From a virus: 30,103 bases of DNA. Below, in pieces: positions 8,057 through 16,041 of the stretch. The notes below the pieces were generated by a model. It searched no databases. It had not been told where the DNA came from and saw only the letters and a list, made by a program, of their open reading frames with translations. The DNA lies in the IMG/VR virus record IMGVR_UViG_3300020190_002862, positions 1 through 30,103 of that record. One strand, given 5' to 3'. Position 1 is the first letter of the stretch. Every line of letters starts with the position of its first letter. A program made the translations under genes and the position numbers.

Positions 8057-8799
8057 TGTTTTTGGATGGCCAAAATCCCAAAGAATTAGACGAAAAGCAA
8101 AAGACAAAAAAAAAAGGTAAAAATTACTTTGATGTAAGAGAGGAAGAAGCGGTGAAAGATTATATCACCGCCAAAACTAAATCAGAAAAAGAAGAAATAT
8201 ATAATAAATTTCTTAAAGAGCCGTTAGATAAAATGATTGATTCAATTATCAGACGTTACAAACTATATCGTAAAGATATGGAATATTCAGATTTGCACAC
8301 CGACACTCATTCATTTTTAATGACAAAAGTCGATAAGTTCAAACCGGCAAAAAACAAAAAAGCATATTCATATTTTGGAACTATATGTAAAAATTACCTA
8401 ATGGGACAAATACAAAAAGACCAAAAGGAAATGAACAGAAAAGTATCTTATCAAGATATTTCTGCGACTTTGGAAAATAGACCCGACATGGTTTATTATT
8501 TGGAGTTTGAAAAAATTGACGCAGAAAAAATTATAGACATTTTTATGGTTGATTTAAAAAATCATGTCAACAATACAACAATGGTCGAGGAAGAGTTTAA
8601 GTTAGGAAATGCCCTTATTGAATTATTCGACAACCACGGAAACATTTTCATTGGAAACAACAATAACAAGTTTAATAAAAACATTGTTTTGTTATCTTTA
8701 AGAGAAATGACAAATTTATCAACAAAAGAAATTAGGATTTACTTAAAAAAATATAAAATTTTATATATAAACACAATTAATAGAATAAATAATAACTAA
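8056..8799 (+). CDS. Late-transcription sigma factor, T4 gp55-like
   Basis: 247 residues. A basic N-terminal tail is followed by helices at about 50-135 that read like sigma region 2: DKMIDSIIRRYKLYRKDMEY, then TKVDKFKPAKNKKAYSYFGT and YLMGQIQKDQKEMNRK, similar to the KAYAYF...A segment of T4 gp55. Regions 1.1 and 3.2 are not evident. The C-terminus LSTKEIRIYLKKYKILYINTI has a helix-turn-helix look and could be a reduced region 4 or a clamp/promoter contact. gp55-type sigmas direct host RNA polymerase to late promoters. The gene lies immediately before the structural genes, and TATTTATW elements occur upstream of many of them. Confidence 0.72.
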   Translation: MFLDGQNPKELDEKQKTKKKGKNYFDVREEEAVKDYITAKTKSEKEEIYNKFLKEPLDKMIDSIIRRYKLYRKDMEYSDLHTDTHSFLMTKVDKFKPAKNKKAYSYFGTICKNYLMGQIQKDQKEMNRKVSYQDISATLENRPDMVYYLEFEKIDAEKIIDIFMVDLKNHVNNTTMVEEEFKLGNALIELFDNHGNIFIGNNNNKFNKNIVLLSLREMTNLSTKEIRIYLKKYKILYINTINRINNN

Positions 8800-8807
8800 G
8801 ATTTATC

Positions 8808-8815
8808 TATTTATT
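8808..8815 (+). promoter_or_regulatory. TATTTATT motif before first structural gene (weak promoter candidate)
   Basis: TATTTATT occurs twice in overlap (8808 and 8812) in the 20-base gap. It ends within five bases of ATG 8820, so a promoter here would give an almost leaderless message; the weakest of the motif set. Confidence 0.2.
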
Positions 8816-8819
8816 TATT

Positions 8820-9188
8820 ATGGACAGAAAAAGAAAAAAAGAAATTGCCCTTAACAAAGACTCAGTATTAGGGTTGATGCAAGAAATCTATAATGAACTT
8901 GTTGAACAGAGAGCAACTGCAATTAGAATACAAAATAAAATGTTAGGTCTATTGAAAGACTCAGAAGACATGACAGTTATTGGTCCTGTTATTAAAGAAC
9001 AACAAAAAATTATTAACGATACAATAGAAAAAAAACTTAGTCTTTCTAAACTTCAATCAACTATATGGGAAAAATCTAACAATTCCAAGGAAGAAAACTT
9101 TTATTTATCCGATATGGACGAAAGTCTTTTGCAAAATTTAATACAAAAAGATATTAAACAAAATAACGATACAAATTTTAGTCTTTGA
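8820..9188 (+). CDS. Small helical protein, unknown
   Basis: 122 residues, strongly charged and predicted mainly helical. The stretch VLGLMQEIYNELVEQRATAIRIQ continuing to KEQQKIINDTIEKKLSL looks like a long amphipathic or coiled-coil helix pair. No enzymatic motif, signal or membrane helix is present. It lies between the sigma factor and a large structural protein with a 1-base gap to the latter, so it may be a structural or assembly partner such as a baseplate accessory. I do not recognise the family. Confidence 0.65.
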   Translation: MDRKRKKEIALNKDSVLGLMQEIYNELVEQRATAIRIQNKMLGLLKDSEDMTVIGPVIKEQQKIINDTIEKKLSLSKLQSTIWEKSNNSKEENFYLSDMDESLLQNLIQKDIKQNNDTNFSL

Positions 9189-9189
9189 T

Positions 9190-11172
9190 ATGGCAAATTT
9201 AGACATCAATAAAGGATACGCGGACGCTAAAAGTAAAATTAGTGCTTATCAAACTGTTAAACAAAGTAAAATAGACGAACTAAAACAACAAAAAGAAAAG
9301 ACCAAAGCAAGTCTTGATAAGAAAAAAAGCGAGGTTCAAAAAACAATTAATGACTTAAAAAAAGGAGTGGCGGACAAAAAAAAAGAAATCAAAAATGAAA
9401 TCAAAAATCAATTAGAACAACTTTTAGATTTATTCAAATCGACTCTACCAAGTGGCGGCGGGCCTTCTTTGAAAATTTTAACTAATATTTTTTTAGAAGC
9501 CGCAATTAACACAAAATCTAGAATTCAAGAAGCCCTTGTAAGTGAAATAGTTTCAACAATAGGATGTTCAGAAGAACAATCTTATACCCCGAATCAACCA
9601 ATTTATATAAAAGTCAATCAAGTTGATTTATTTAATATTTTAAAAAATTCGCCAACAGAAGAAGAGTATAAATTTTATTACGAAAAAAACACAACAAATA
9701 ATGGGTCGGTACCCTATTCTATGAATAGAGAGTTATATAAAAGACTTCAAAACCCATCCCAATCTTTTTTGCAAGATACCACAGGCGGTAATGGTCAAAC
9801 ATATAAAGGAGCGTCTGCAGCACAAATTTTTGACATACAATATGTTCAAAATTACTTGGGCCAAAACAACCTACAGGTTACAGGTGATTTTTTCAAAGTT
9901 ACTTTAAACAATCAAGTTAACAATAGAACAAGTGTTACTGATTTTTTACAGGATTACTACACAAGTATTGACATAATGCCATTTGATAATTTGGCGACAA
10001 ATTTAAAAAACTTATTAAGCGGTTCATTTGATTTTTCAGCTGGTTTATCAAGTGACCAATTAAGAGAAGAAAGTAAATTTGAAAAAGTTTTAAAAAGAAT
10101 AATGGGTATTTGCGAAGACCCAAATAAAAAAATTGATGTTGCTGGAACTTCAAAACTGAGTGACATTGATGAAATTGATGATTCATTTTTCGATGTCACA
10201 AATCAAGAGTTGATGTCTATTGAGCAGAAAATAAATAATACAGTTGCGGGTGTTATTGAATATGAGGGTTGTGAGGGAATCAAGTTACCTATCAATGTAC
10301 TTGCAGATAGAAAATCACAAGAAGAAATTGTAAATGAAAACGTTGCTAGTAAAAAAATTGCTAAATTTCAAAAATCATTGGAAGATATGGCAAATGACCC
10401 AAAATGGAAATCCTTGATTCCAGGGCTTGGGTTGGATTTGAATATTTTATCTTTGTTACAAAGTAACATCATTTTAGGTTTACCACTTATGGTAATGAAA
10501 ACAGTATTATCACCAAAAGTAATGTTGGGGTTTTTAATTATGGTAAAGGCGATTAAAAATGAAATATCATCTAAATTAGATAGTTTATATGATGACTTAA
10601 CTAATTTTATGAAAACATTCAAAAAGTTTATTTTGAACTTTATGAAAAAAATTACAGCTATATTTGTTGAGGAGTTATTCAAAATTTTAAAAAAACAAAT
10701 TAAATTATTAGTTGAAACAATACTTTTGGAAATAATCAAAGAGGCTAAAAATAAACAAATCAATATGTATGCAAATATTGTGTATATACTTTTAGTTATC
10801 GGTCAGGCGGTTGTTGATTTTAGAAACTGTAAAAGTGTAATCGATGAAATATTAAAATTATTGAATCTTGGTCTTTCACAATTAAATTTAGGGTTACCTC
10901 AGTTTATTTTAGCAGGTGCATCTTTGTTGGGTGGGGTATCAGACACGAGAGCTTTTTCTAACGTTTTGGAAGGCTTACAAGAAAAAGGGTTACCAACAGG
11001 AGGGGCTCCCGACGGTGGTCCAAATTTTATGAATTTATCTATGCTATCGATGATAAAAGGAATGAATCAAGAACAGGCGGCAAATGGTAAAACAGAAATT
11101 TTTATTCCACCATTGACAATGACACCAGCCGGTATAACTTTACCATCAAAAGGTCATGGAAAATCATACTAA
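9190..11172 (+). CDS. Large virion structural protein, probably baseplate/tail
   Basis: 660 residues. Residues 1-85 are a highly charged Lys/Glu/Gln coiled coil (for example KIDELKQQKEKTKASLDKKK). The middle is polar, then 410-560 is rich in long hydrophobic or amphipathic helices (IILGLPLMVMKTVLS, then AIFVEELFKILKKQIKLLVE). The end is Gly/Pro-rich (LPTGGAPDGGPNF) and finishes with PPLTMTPAGITLPSKGHGKSY. No enzyme motif is seen. It is the first large gene after the late sigma factor and is followed by the gp5-like hub, so a baseplate or tail role is likely by context. Its end overlaps the next start by 17 bases. Membrane interaction of the hydrophobic part during infection is possible but unproven. 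Confidence 0.6.
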   Translation: MANLDINKGYADAKSKISAYQTVKQSKIDELKQQKEKTKASLDKKKSEVQKTINDLKKGVADKKKEIKNEIKNQLEQLLDLFKSTLPSGGGPSLKILTNIFLEAAINTKSRIQEALVSEIVSTIGCSEEQSYTPNQPIYIKVNQVDLFNILKNSPTEEEYKFYYEKNTTNNGSVPYSMNRELYKRLQNPSQSFLQDTTGGNGQTYKGASAAQIFDIQYVQNYLGQNNLQVTGDFFKVTLNNQVNNRTSVTDFLQDYYTSIDIMPFDNLATNLKNLLSGSFDFSAGLSSDQLREESKFEKVLKRIMGICEDPNKKIDVAGTSKLSDIDEIDDSFFDVTNQELMSIEQKINNTVAGVIEYEGCEGIKLPINVLADRKSQEEIVNENVASKKIAKFQKSLEDMANDPKWKSLIPGLGLDLNILSLLQSNIILGLPLMVMKTVLSPKVMLGFLIMVKAIKNEISSKLDSLYDDLTNFMKTFKKFILNFMKKITAIFVEELFKILKKQIKLLVETILLEIIKEAKNKQINMYANIVYILLVIGQAVVDFRNCKSVIDEILKLLNLGLSQLNLGLPQFILAGASLLGGVSDTRAFSNVLEGLQEKGLPTGGAPDGGPNFMNLSMLSMIKGMNQEQAANGKTEIFIPPLTMTPAGITLPSKGHGKSY

Positions 11173-11377
11173 AGTATCAATAGAGCAAGTGTTAGAAATA
11201 TTGTCTAACTATAAAAATAGCCCCAACAAAGACTTGATATTAGTTTTAGATTTTTTATATGAAGATTTTGAAAAAACAAAAGATTTAATTTTAAAATTGA
11301 CTCATCATTTAGACACAACGGAAACTAGTTACAACAAAATTTTGGAGGAAATAAACAAAAGAACAAATAATAGATAA
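11156..11377 (+). CDS. Small helical protein between tail genes, unknown
   Basis: 73 residues beginning MENHTKVSIEQVLEIL, acidic and helical throughout. It overlaps the end of the large structural gene, and its stop overlaps the start of the hub gene (TAATG at 11375-11379), so it is translated with them. The size and placement suggest a tail or baseplate assembly helper. No motif is recognised. Confidence 0.6.
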   Translation: MENHTKVSIEQVLEILSNYKNSPNKDLILVLDFLYEDFEKTKDLILKLTHHLDTTETSYNKILEEINKRTNNR

Positions 11378-12969
11378 TGTCAAACCAAATTCCTTTAGAA
11401 AGTAGTCAAATAATTTTTTTTGGTATCTGTATAGATAATCAAGACCCACTTATGCTTGGTAGAATTAGATGTTTTCCAACCCAAGAAAATATCAAAGCCA
11501 TGGAAGGAACCAAACAAGGGTTTAATGAAAAAAGCAAAAGCACATTAAATGGACCTTGGGGAGAGAAAGACCCGTTTATATTTTTACCTTTTTTACCGTA
11601 TTTTGTAAACCAAGTTCCAAAAAAGGGTGAGGCAGTAATGATAATTTATTTTAACAATCAATTAACAAAAGGTAGAAATAGATTTTATTTAATTGGGCCT
11701 TATTCTTCACCAACTATGATTGAAAATGAAGACCACAGGTCTTCGAGAACACATACTGATGCAGGACATACTAATTCAAGAGATAAGTTACCAAATATCA
11801 AAGACCCATATTCAAAAGAATATCCAAATAATAAAAATGCGGGAGTTTTTCCTGAACCTGAGGATATATCAATAAATGGTAGAGGGACCGCCGATTTAGT
11901 TCTAAAAAACAATGATTTATTATTAAGAGCAGGAAAACACAAACCTTTTAAAACCGGAGAAATTCCAGAGTATGATGATAATAGAGCCTTTATTCAACTA
12001 TCTAAATTAACAAATAAATTGTCATACGGCACACCTGAATCTTACACTAGATTAGAAAGACAAGAAAAACAATTAAAATATTTGGTTGAGTATGATGTAT
12101 ATAATCCCGAGAGTGCCCCTCAAGTTTTTCAAGGAGATGTGACAATTTATCAATTACCTGATAAAGAATCGAGGGAAACAAAAACAAGTCAATTTGAGTG
12201 GGACACAGATATTACAGGAGTAACATTATCTAAAGTAAGAATAATTAAAATAGATCAACCATTGGGTATTGATGATTTTTCAAAATTTGTATCAGACCAA
12301 ATAATAACATTGAAAGATAACCCAAGTTTGATTATTTCAACTTTATCATCAAGTGCCACTGTAAATCAAAATAACGACATATCAAATGAGTTACAGTTTC
12401 CATTTTATTATAGACCTTCAAAAAGAATTAGAAATATTATAAAAACATTACCAAGTCAAAATACCATAACTGATTTTACAAACATGAATCAGTTAATGTC
12501 AAAAGTACTAATTACAACAACTGATATTTCCCCAGGTTATGGTTTAGTTTTGGATAGAAAAGTAAGTCCCGAAATACCATTTTTACCAAAAAAAGAAGTT
12601 TTTACACCAATTAATTCAGAACAAGTTGATAACACCGTTGGGTTAATTGGGGCATCCCAACTTTATTTATTATCACATGACACAGAAAAGCCAGGAAAAG
12701 GTAAGATAACTCTGACTGGAACAGTTTTGGGAATTACATCAACACAAATTTTTGATGAAATAGAACCAAAAACATCATCTGTTGTTAGAGGTGAAGAGTT
12801 ATTAGAATTATTAGAATCAATAGTTGGGTTCTTAGTTAGTCATGTTCACCCTTACCCATTATTACCACCATCCGGTGTTTCATATGATGGAACAAGTATA
12901 GACGATTTAACAAAAAAAATGTTAGAAGCATATCAAAAAGTTTTAAACAGCAATATTCGAATTAACTAA
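11377..12969 (+). CDS. Baseplate hub protein, gp5-like OB-fold
   Basis: 530 residues. IFFGICIDNQDPLMLGRIRCF (split here at residues 13-33) matches the start of the T4 gp5 OB-fold domain, where a V/I-E-D-x-x-DPL-x-x-GRVRV strand pair is typical. KDPFIFLPFLPYF, PKKGEAVMIIYF and RFYLIGPY continue the OB barrel. The C-terminus contains HVHP at 489-492 followed by LLPPSG, as in spike and baseplate assembly proteins. T4 gp5 carries a lysozyme domain in the middle; no lysozyme catalytic pattern is visible here. The protein probably joins the tail tube to the spike. It is followed after 23 bases by another structural gene that has its own promoter-like element. Confidence 0.72.
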   Translation: MSNQIPLESSQIIFFGICIDNQDPLMLGRIRCFPTQENIKAMEGTKQGFNEKSKSTLNGPWGEKDPFIFLPFLPYFVNQVPKKGEAVMIIYFNNQLTKGRNRFYLIGPYSSPTMIENEDHRSSRTHTDAGHTNSRDKLPNIKDPYSKEYPNNKNAGVFPEPEDISINGRGTADLVLKNNDLLLRAGKHKPFKTGEIPEYDDNRAFIQLSKLTNKLSYGTPESYTRLERQEKQLKYLVEYDVYNPESAPQVFQGDVTIYQLPDKESRETKTSQFEWDTDITGVTLSKVRIIKIDQPLGIDDFSKFVSDQIITLKDNPSLIISTLSSSATVNQNNDISNELQFPFYYRPSKRIRNIIKTLPSQNTITDFTNMNQLMSKVLITTTDISPGYGLVLDRKVSPEIPFLPKKEVFTPINSEQVDNTVGLIGASQLYLLSHDTEKPGKGKITLTGTVLGITSTQIFDEIEPKTSSVVRGEELLELLESIVGFLVSHVHPYPLLPPSGVSYDGTSIDDLTKKMLEAYQKVLNSNIRIN

Positions 12970-12990
12970 CTATTTATATATAAAATAGTT
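12968..12990 (+). promoter_or_regulatory. Palindrome with TATTTATA promoter-like motif
   Basis: AACTATTT and AAATAGTT form an 8-base inverted repeat around ATATATA. TATTTATA lies at 12971-12978, 14 bases before ATG 12993. This could be a late promoter or a weak hairpin; there is no T-run, so a terminator is unlikely. Confidence 0.35.
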
Positions 12991-12992
12991 TA

Positions 12993-14474
12993 ATGTCAAT
13001 TTACAGGTCATATTTCGATAAAAGCAACACAATAATTCAAAATAGTTATACAAATACCGGTAGAAACCCAATTGTGGAGTTATTTTACGGGCGTGTAGAT
13101 AATTTAAGCGCACCAATAGGATTTAGTCGTTTTATTTTCAATTTAAATACGAACAACCTTGAATCAAGAATTTCAGATAAAATTATTACTTCAGGTTGTG
13201 GTACAAACTTCACACACACTCTTCGTATGACAAATACATCATACTTTGATGAAAGTCTAATTAATGATAAAACATCACAAGGTAGAAGAAGAGCCACTTC
13301 TTTTGATTTAGTATTATTTAGAATACCTAAAACATCAGGCACCACAGGACTTCCTCAAAATTGGGATAGTGGTGTTGGTTATGATTACTTTGATTACCAA
13401 GTAACAAATCTTAATGATAGGTCATTTTCACAAAGACCGTCAAATTGGTACGAAGCAACAATTATAAGTGGGTGGAGTCTTAATGGTATTTACGATAATA
13501 CAAATTCGCAAATTGGTGGTTTTAGTGGTTTAAATTATTCAGCATTAACAATAGTTGACACCCAACATTTTGAATTTGGAAATGAAGACATTGAATTTGA
13601 CATGACAAATGAAATAAACAACATTTTAAACGGGTCATTAACAGGTGTCACGGGTTGGGGTATAGCATTTTACCCTGAAGTTGAAAACATAAGTGGTATG
13701 ACTGAAAATTATTCTGTTGGATTCTTTTCTCCACACACTCAAACATTTTACGAACCTTTTTTGGAAACTAATTACAATGATTTAATTATTGATGATAGAA
13801 ATAAATTTTATTCAGGAAATAATAACGAACTTTATTTATATGTTTATGAAAACGGAATTGCGATTAATTTAGACGCACTTCCAACGGTAGACATATTAGA
13901 TTCAAACCAAAACCCACTCTCTGGATTTACAGGGATATCAACATGTCAAGTAACAAAGGGTGTTTATAAGTGTGATATAAATAATTTAACAGCATCTACA
14001 ACTCCTTGTTTATTTTATGATGTTTGGAAGGGATTAACGGCAAATACCACATCAATATCAGATGTAACTTTAGAATTTGCACTACTACCTAAAAATGCTA
14101 ATTTTCAAATAGGGTCAGTTACACAACAACCAAAAATATACGGGTTTGACTTCAACGGAATTAGACAGAACGAAAAAGTAATTAATACTGATATAAGAAA
14201 AGTTAACGTAATAATAAAACAGGCATACTCATCTAATACGCCACTCACAACTGTCGAGGCGTACTATAGAATTTATGTTAGGGAAGGTACAAGTACCGAA
14301 GTACAAGTACAAGATTGGACAAGAGTCAATGAGGTTCCTGATGGATTTTATTTCATTTTTGATACCACAGATAAAATACCAAATGAGTATTTTGTTGATA
14401 TTAAAGTTGTTAGCGATAGAAATGTTGATACATATAAAAGAGAATTACAATTTCAAATAGTAAATAAAAAATAA
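12993..14474 (+). CDS. Virion structural protein, beta-rich, probably tail/baseplate
   Basis: 493 residues, rich in Asn, Thr, Ser and aromatic residues with alternating beta-strand patterns and no signal peptide. The first ~270 residues (VDNLSAPIGFSRFIFNLNTN, then WYEATIISGWSLNGIYD) resemble jelly-roll or DNRLRE-like beta domains of surface structural proteins. Residues ~280-380 look like an Ig-like domain (LPTVDILDSNQNPLSGFTG). The C-terminal ~100 residues form another beta domain (TVEAYYRIYVREGTSTEVQV). There is no enzymatic motif. The position after the hub gene argues for a tail, fibre or baseplate part. I cannot name a T4 counterpart. Confidence 0.6.
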   Translation: MSIYRSYFDKSNTIIQNSYTNTGRNPIVELFYGRVDNLSAPIGFSRFIFNLNTNNLESRISDKIITSGCGTNFTHTLRMTNTSYFDESLINDKTSQGRRRATSFDLVLFRIPKTSGTTGLPQNWDSGVGYDYFDYQVTNLNDRSFSQRPSNWYEATIISGWSLNGIYDNTNSQIGGFSGLNYSALTIVDTQHFEFGNEDIEFDMTNEINNILNGSLTGVTGWGIAFYPEVENISGMTENYSVGFFSPHTQTFYEPFLETNYNDLIIDDRNKFYSGNNNELYLYVYENGIAINLDALPTVDILDSNQNPLSGFTGISTCQVTKGVYKCDINNLTASTTPCLFYDVWKGLTANTTSISDVTLEFALLPKNANFQIGSVTQQPKIYGFDFNGIRQNEKVINTDIRKVNVIIKQAYSSNTPLTTVEAYYRIYVREGTSTEVQVQDWTRVNEVPDGFYFIFDTTDKIPNEYFVDIKVVSDRNVDTYKRELQFQIVNKK

Positions 14475-14481
14475 ATCAATA

Positions 14482-14489
14482 TATTTATA
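14482..14489 (+). promoter_or_regulatory. TATTTATA promoter-like motif, upstream copy
   Basis: First of two motif copies spaced 28 bases apart in the 54-base gap before the small gene at 14529. This copy ends 39 bases before the ATG, a reasonable leader length. Confidence 0.4.
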
Positions 14490-14509
14490 TATAAAAAAAT
14501 AAATCGAGA

Positions 14510-14517
14510 TATTTATA
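14510..14517 (+). promoter_or_regulatory. TATTTATA promoter-like motif, downstream copy
   Basis: Second copy, within the palindrome TATTTATAAATA. That palindrome also contains TATAAATA, the T4 late promoter consensus, on the plus strand at 14514-14521. It ends only 11 bases before ATG 14529. Confidence 0.35.
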
Positions 14518-14528
14518 AATAAAAAATT

Positions 14529-14720
14529 ATGCCGACAACAGCCTGTACCAATAATTATTATAACACGGTAGTTACCGGTTATCTTCCCGGCACAGGGAGC
14601 ACCGTGGGAAGTATTGTTACTTTTAATACTCCTAAACCTGAATGGACAGATGGTGATTCACAAAGAACAATACAGTGTAATGCGGTTTCTGTTGGTGGGT
14701 TTAATGGACTTAATTCTTAA
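14529..14720 (+). CDS. Small Thr/Asn/Gly-rich protein, possible virion component
   Basis: 63 residues, beginning MPTTACTNNYYNTVVTGYLP and ending GGFNGLNS. Composition (Thr, Asn, Gly, Ser) and probable beta strands resemble small structural or decoration proteins, but no family is recognised. Two Cys residues (6 and 50) are present. It is preceded by duplicated promoter-like elements and followed after 5 bases by the next gene, so it may be strongly expressed late. GC content is a little higher than in its neighbours. Confidence 0.55.
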   Translation: MPTTACTNNYYNTVVTGYLPGTGSTVGSIVTFNTPKPEWTDGDSQRTIQCNAVSVGGFNGLNS

Positions 14721-14725
14721 TTAAT

Positions 14726-15178
14726 ATGAATTTAAATAGAATTATTAAAAAAGTTTTGATGGAAGAAAGTGATAATCATTCTTCTCGTTATATGTTTTTT
14801 TCAAACTTAGAACAAATGAAACGTCAATGTGAGATGTTATTAGATATGGATAAAGAAAAAATTGAAAATATCTTAGAACATGGACATGATTGGGCTCAGG
14901 ACCATATTGCAGAAGCAAAAAATAATATGGACCAAGTATTCGATTTTATTATGAATGAAACAGATGCTGATGATAACGACTATGAAGAAGAAGACGATAC
15001 GTTAGAAGAAGGTAGGAAAAAAACGGGAACTAAGTTATGTGCTAGAGGTAAAGCTGCCGCCAAATCTAAATTTGACGTGTACCCAAGCGCATATGCAAAC
15101 GGATATGCAGTTCAAGTGTGTAAAGGAAGAATGCCAGGTTTAGATGGTAAAAAAAGGTGTTCAGGTGCGTATTGTTAG
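14726..15178 (+). CDS. Small protein with putative capsid-targeting peptide and Cys-containing basic C-terminal domain
   Basis: 150 residues. The first 13 residues, MNLNRIIKKVLME, end in L-x-E, like a T4 prohead-protease site and its capsid-targeting peptide. The middle is acidic (TDADDNDYEEEDDTLEEG). The end is a basic Cys-containing domain (GTKLCARGKAAAKSKFDVYP, then ANGYAVQVCKG and KKRCSGAYC) of a type I remember from marine phage proteins; the family name is uncertain. Four Cys could bind metal. It ends the plus-strand gene run and its stop overlaps the stop of the convergent gene by 4 bases. That gene has a matching N-terminus. Packaging as an internal head protein is an inference. Confidence 0.65.
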   Translation: MNLNRIIKKVLMEESDNHSSRYMFFSNLEQMKRQCEMLLDMDKEKIENILEHGHDWAQDHIAEAKNNMDQVFDFIMNETDADDNDYEEEDDTLEEGRKKTGTKLCARGKAAAKSKFDVYPSAYANGYAVQVCKGRMPGLDGKKRCSGAYC

Positions 15179-15891
15179 ATAGACCTTAATATTCTATTTA
15201 TAATATTTTCTAAGGACTCATTTTGGGTCCTTTTCTTTTTTGGTTTGTATGAAGTCATTATTGGTTTTTGACCTTTACCAGTTTGTGTATCTTGTTTTTC
15301 AGCCATTCTTTTTTGTTGACATGCCGCTCTTTTTTCAGAGGTACTCATTTTACCCGCAACTCCGACCGCTCTACATTTTGGATAAGAACCTTTGGAAGTA
15401 TCACTTCGTCCACAGGGAGGATGTTTGCCATCTACTTTTCTACAAATATCAACCCAAGGGCCTTTTGGTTGTGAAGAGCCTTTAGGTTTCTTTTTTTTCC
15501 CAAACCAAACGGCTAAATCTTCATTTAAAACGATATTGTCAAGTTCAATCCATTCGTTTATTGGTACTATTTTTTTATTTTTACCTAAAGTTTGATTTAT
15601 TATTCCTCCATCCTCATCATTTGGTTGGTGGTGTGACTTATTATATTTTGAGATTTTACGTGATTTTGCTTCCAATTTTTTAACATTTTTTTTATGCGAG
15701 TTCAAAGTTCCGTCATAACTATCGTATTCTAAATCCGCATTAAAAAAATCTGAGACTTTTTTAGTAAATGGACCCAAAGAAGTATTATCCCAATCTACTT
15801 CACCCATAGTTAAAGGGCCATTATAATAACCAACATACCTTGATGACGTTAATTCATTTATTATGCCCTTGACTATTCTACTGATGTTCAT
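15175..15891 (-). CDS. Small protein with putative capsid-targeting peptide and Cys-containing C-terminal domain
   Basis: 238 residues from ATG 15891, preferred over ATG 15963 because the promoter-like motif lies between them and GGAG directly precedes the ATG. The N-terminus MNISRIVKGIINE ends in I-x-E after 13 residues, like the gene on the other strand. The C-terminal part contains GPWVDICRKVDGKHPPCGRS, then KGSYPKCRAVGVAGKMS and a basic tail with GQKPIMTSYKPKKKR. This resembles a small Cys-containing phage domain, possibly DUF5872 (name from memory). It may be an internal head protein; no enzyme motif is visible. It is the last minus-strand gene, after the capsid terminator. Confidence 0.65.
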   Translation of the reverse strand: MNISRIVKGIINELTSSRYVGYYNGPLTMGEVDWDNTSLGPFTKKVSDFFNADLEYDSYDGTLNSHKKNVKKLEAKSRKISKYNKSHHQPNDEDGGIINQTLGKNKKIVPINEWIELDNIVLNEDLAVWFGKKKKPKGSSQPKGPWVDICRKVDGKHPPCGRSDTSKGSYPKCRAVGVAGKMSTSEKRAACQQKRMAEKQDTQTGKGQKPIMTSYKPKKKRTQNESLENIINRILRSI

Positions 15892-15903
15892 CTCCTTTTT
15901 TCT

Positions 15904-15911
15904 AATAAATA
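15904..15911 (-). promoter_or_regulatory. TATTTATT promoter-like motif
   Basis: Read on the minus strand, CAGATATTTATTAG lies 12 bases before ATG 15891. Because a terminator separates this gene from the capsid gene, it should need its own promoter. Confidence 0.45.
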
Positions 15912-15993
15912 TCTGTATATTGTTAAATGTATGTGATAACCAACCAAAGTTAGAATTCCACATGTCTCAGCCCAAAATAATCCATCAAATAAA

Positions 15994-16019
15994 AAAGGAG
16001 ACAATCACTTGTCTCCTTT
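15994..16019 (-). terminator. Rho-independent terminator after major capsid gene
   Basis: A perfect 11-base inverted repeat, AAAGGAGACAA and TTGTCTCCTTT, with a 4-base loop. On the minus strand the stem is followed by a T-rich run (TTTTTTATTTG). It lies 23 bases beyond the capsid gene stop. Confidence 0.9.
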
Positions 16020-16041
16020 GTAGGTTATTTTGAGGTTTTGA

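Larger units (their letters stand above)
14467..14524 (+). repeat. Imperfect 28-base direct repeat carrying the promoter-like motif
   Basis: The pattern AAATAAATC-n-A-n-ATATTTATA recurs with a 28-base period, filling the space between the structural gene and the small gene at 14529. It looks like a duplicated promoter block. Confidence 0.5.

Noticed and set aside
10368-10763. Minus-strand open frame within the 660-residue structural gene
   Set aside because: Antisense to a longer coherent gene in a plus-strand operon; Phe/Ile/Asn-rich as expected by chance in AT-rich DNA.
15891-15963. Upstream ATG at 15963 as the start of the small Cys-containing protein
   Set aside because: It would place the promoter-like motif inside the gene and hide the N-terminal peptide shared with the gene at 14726.
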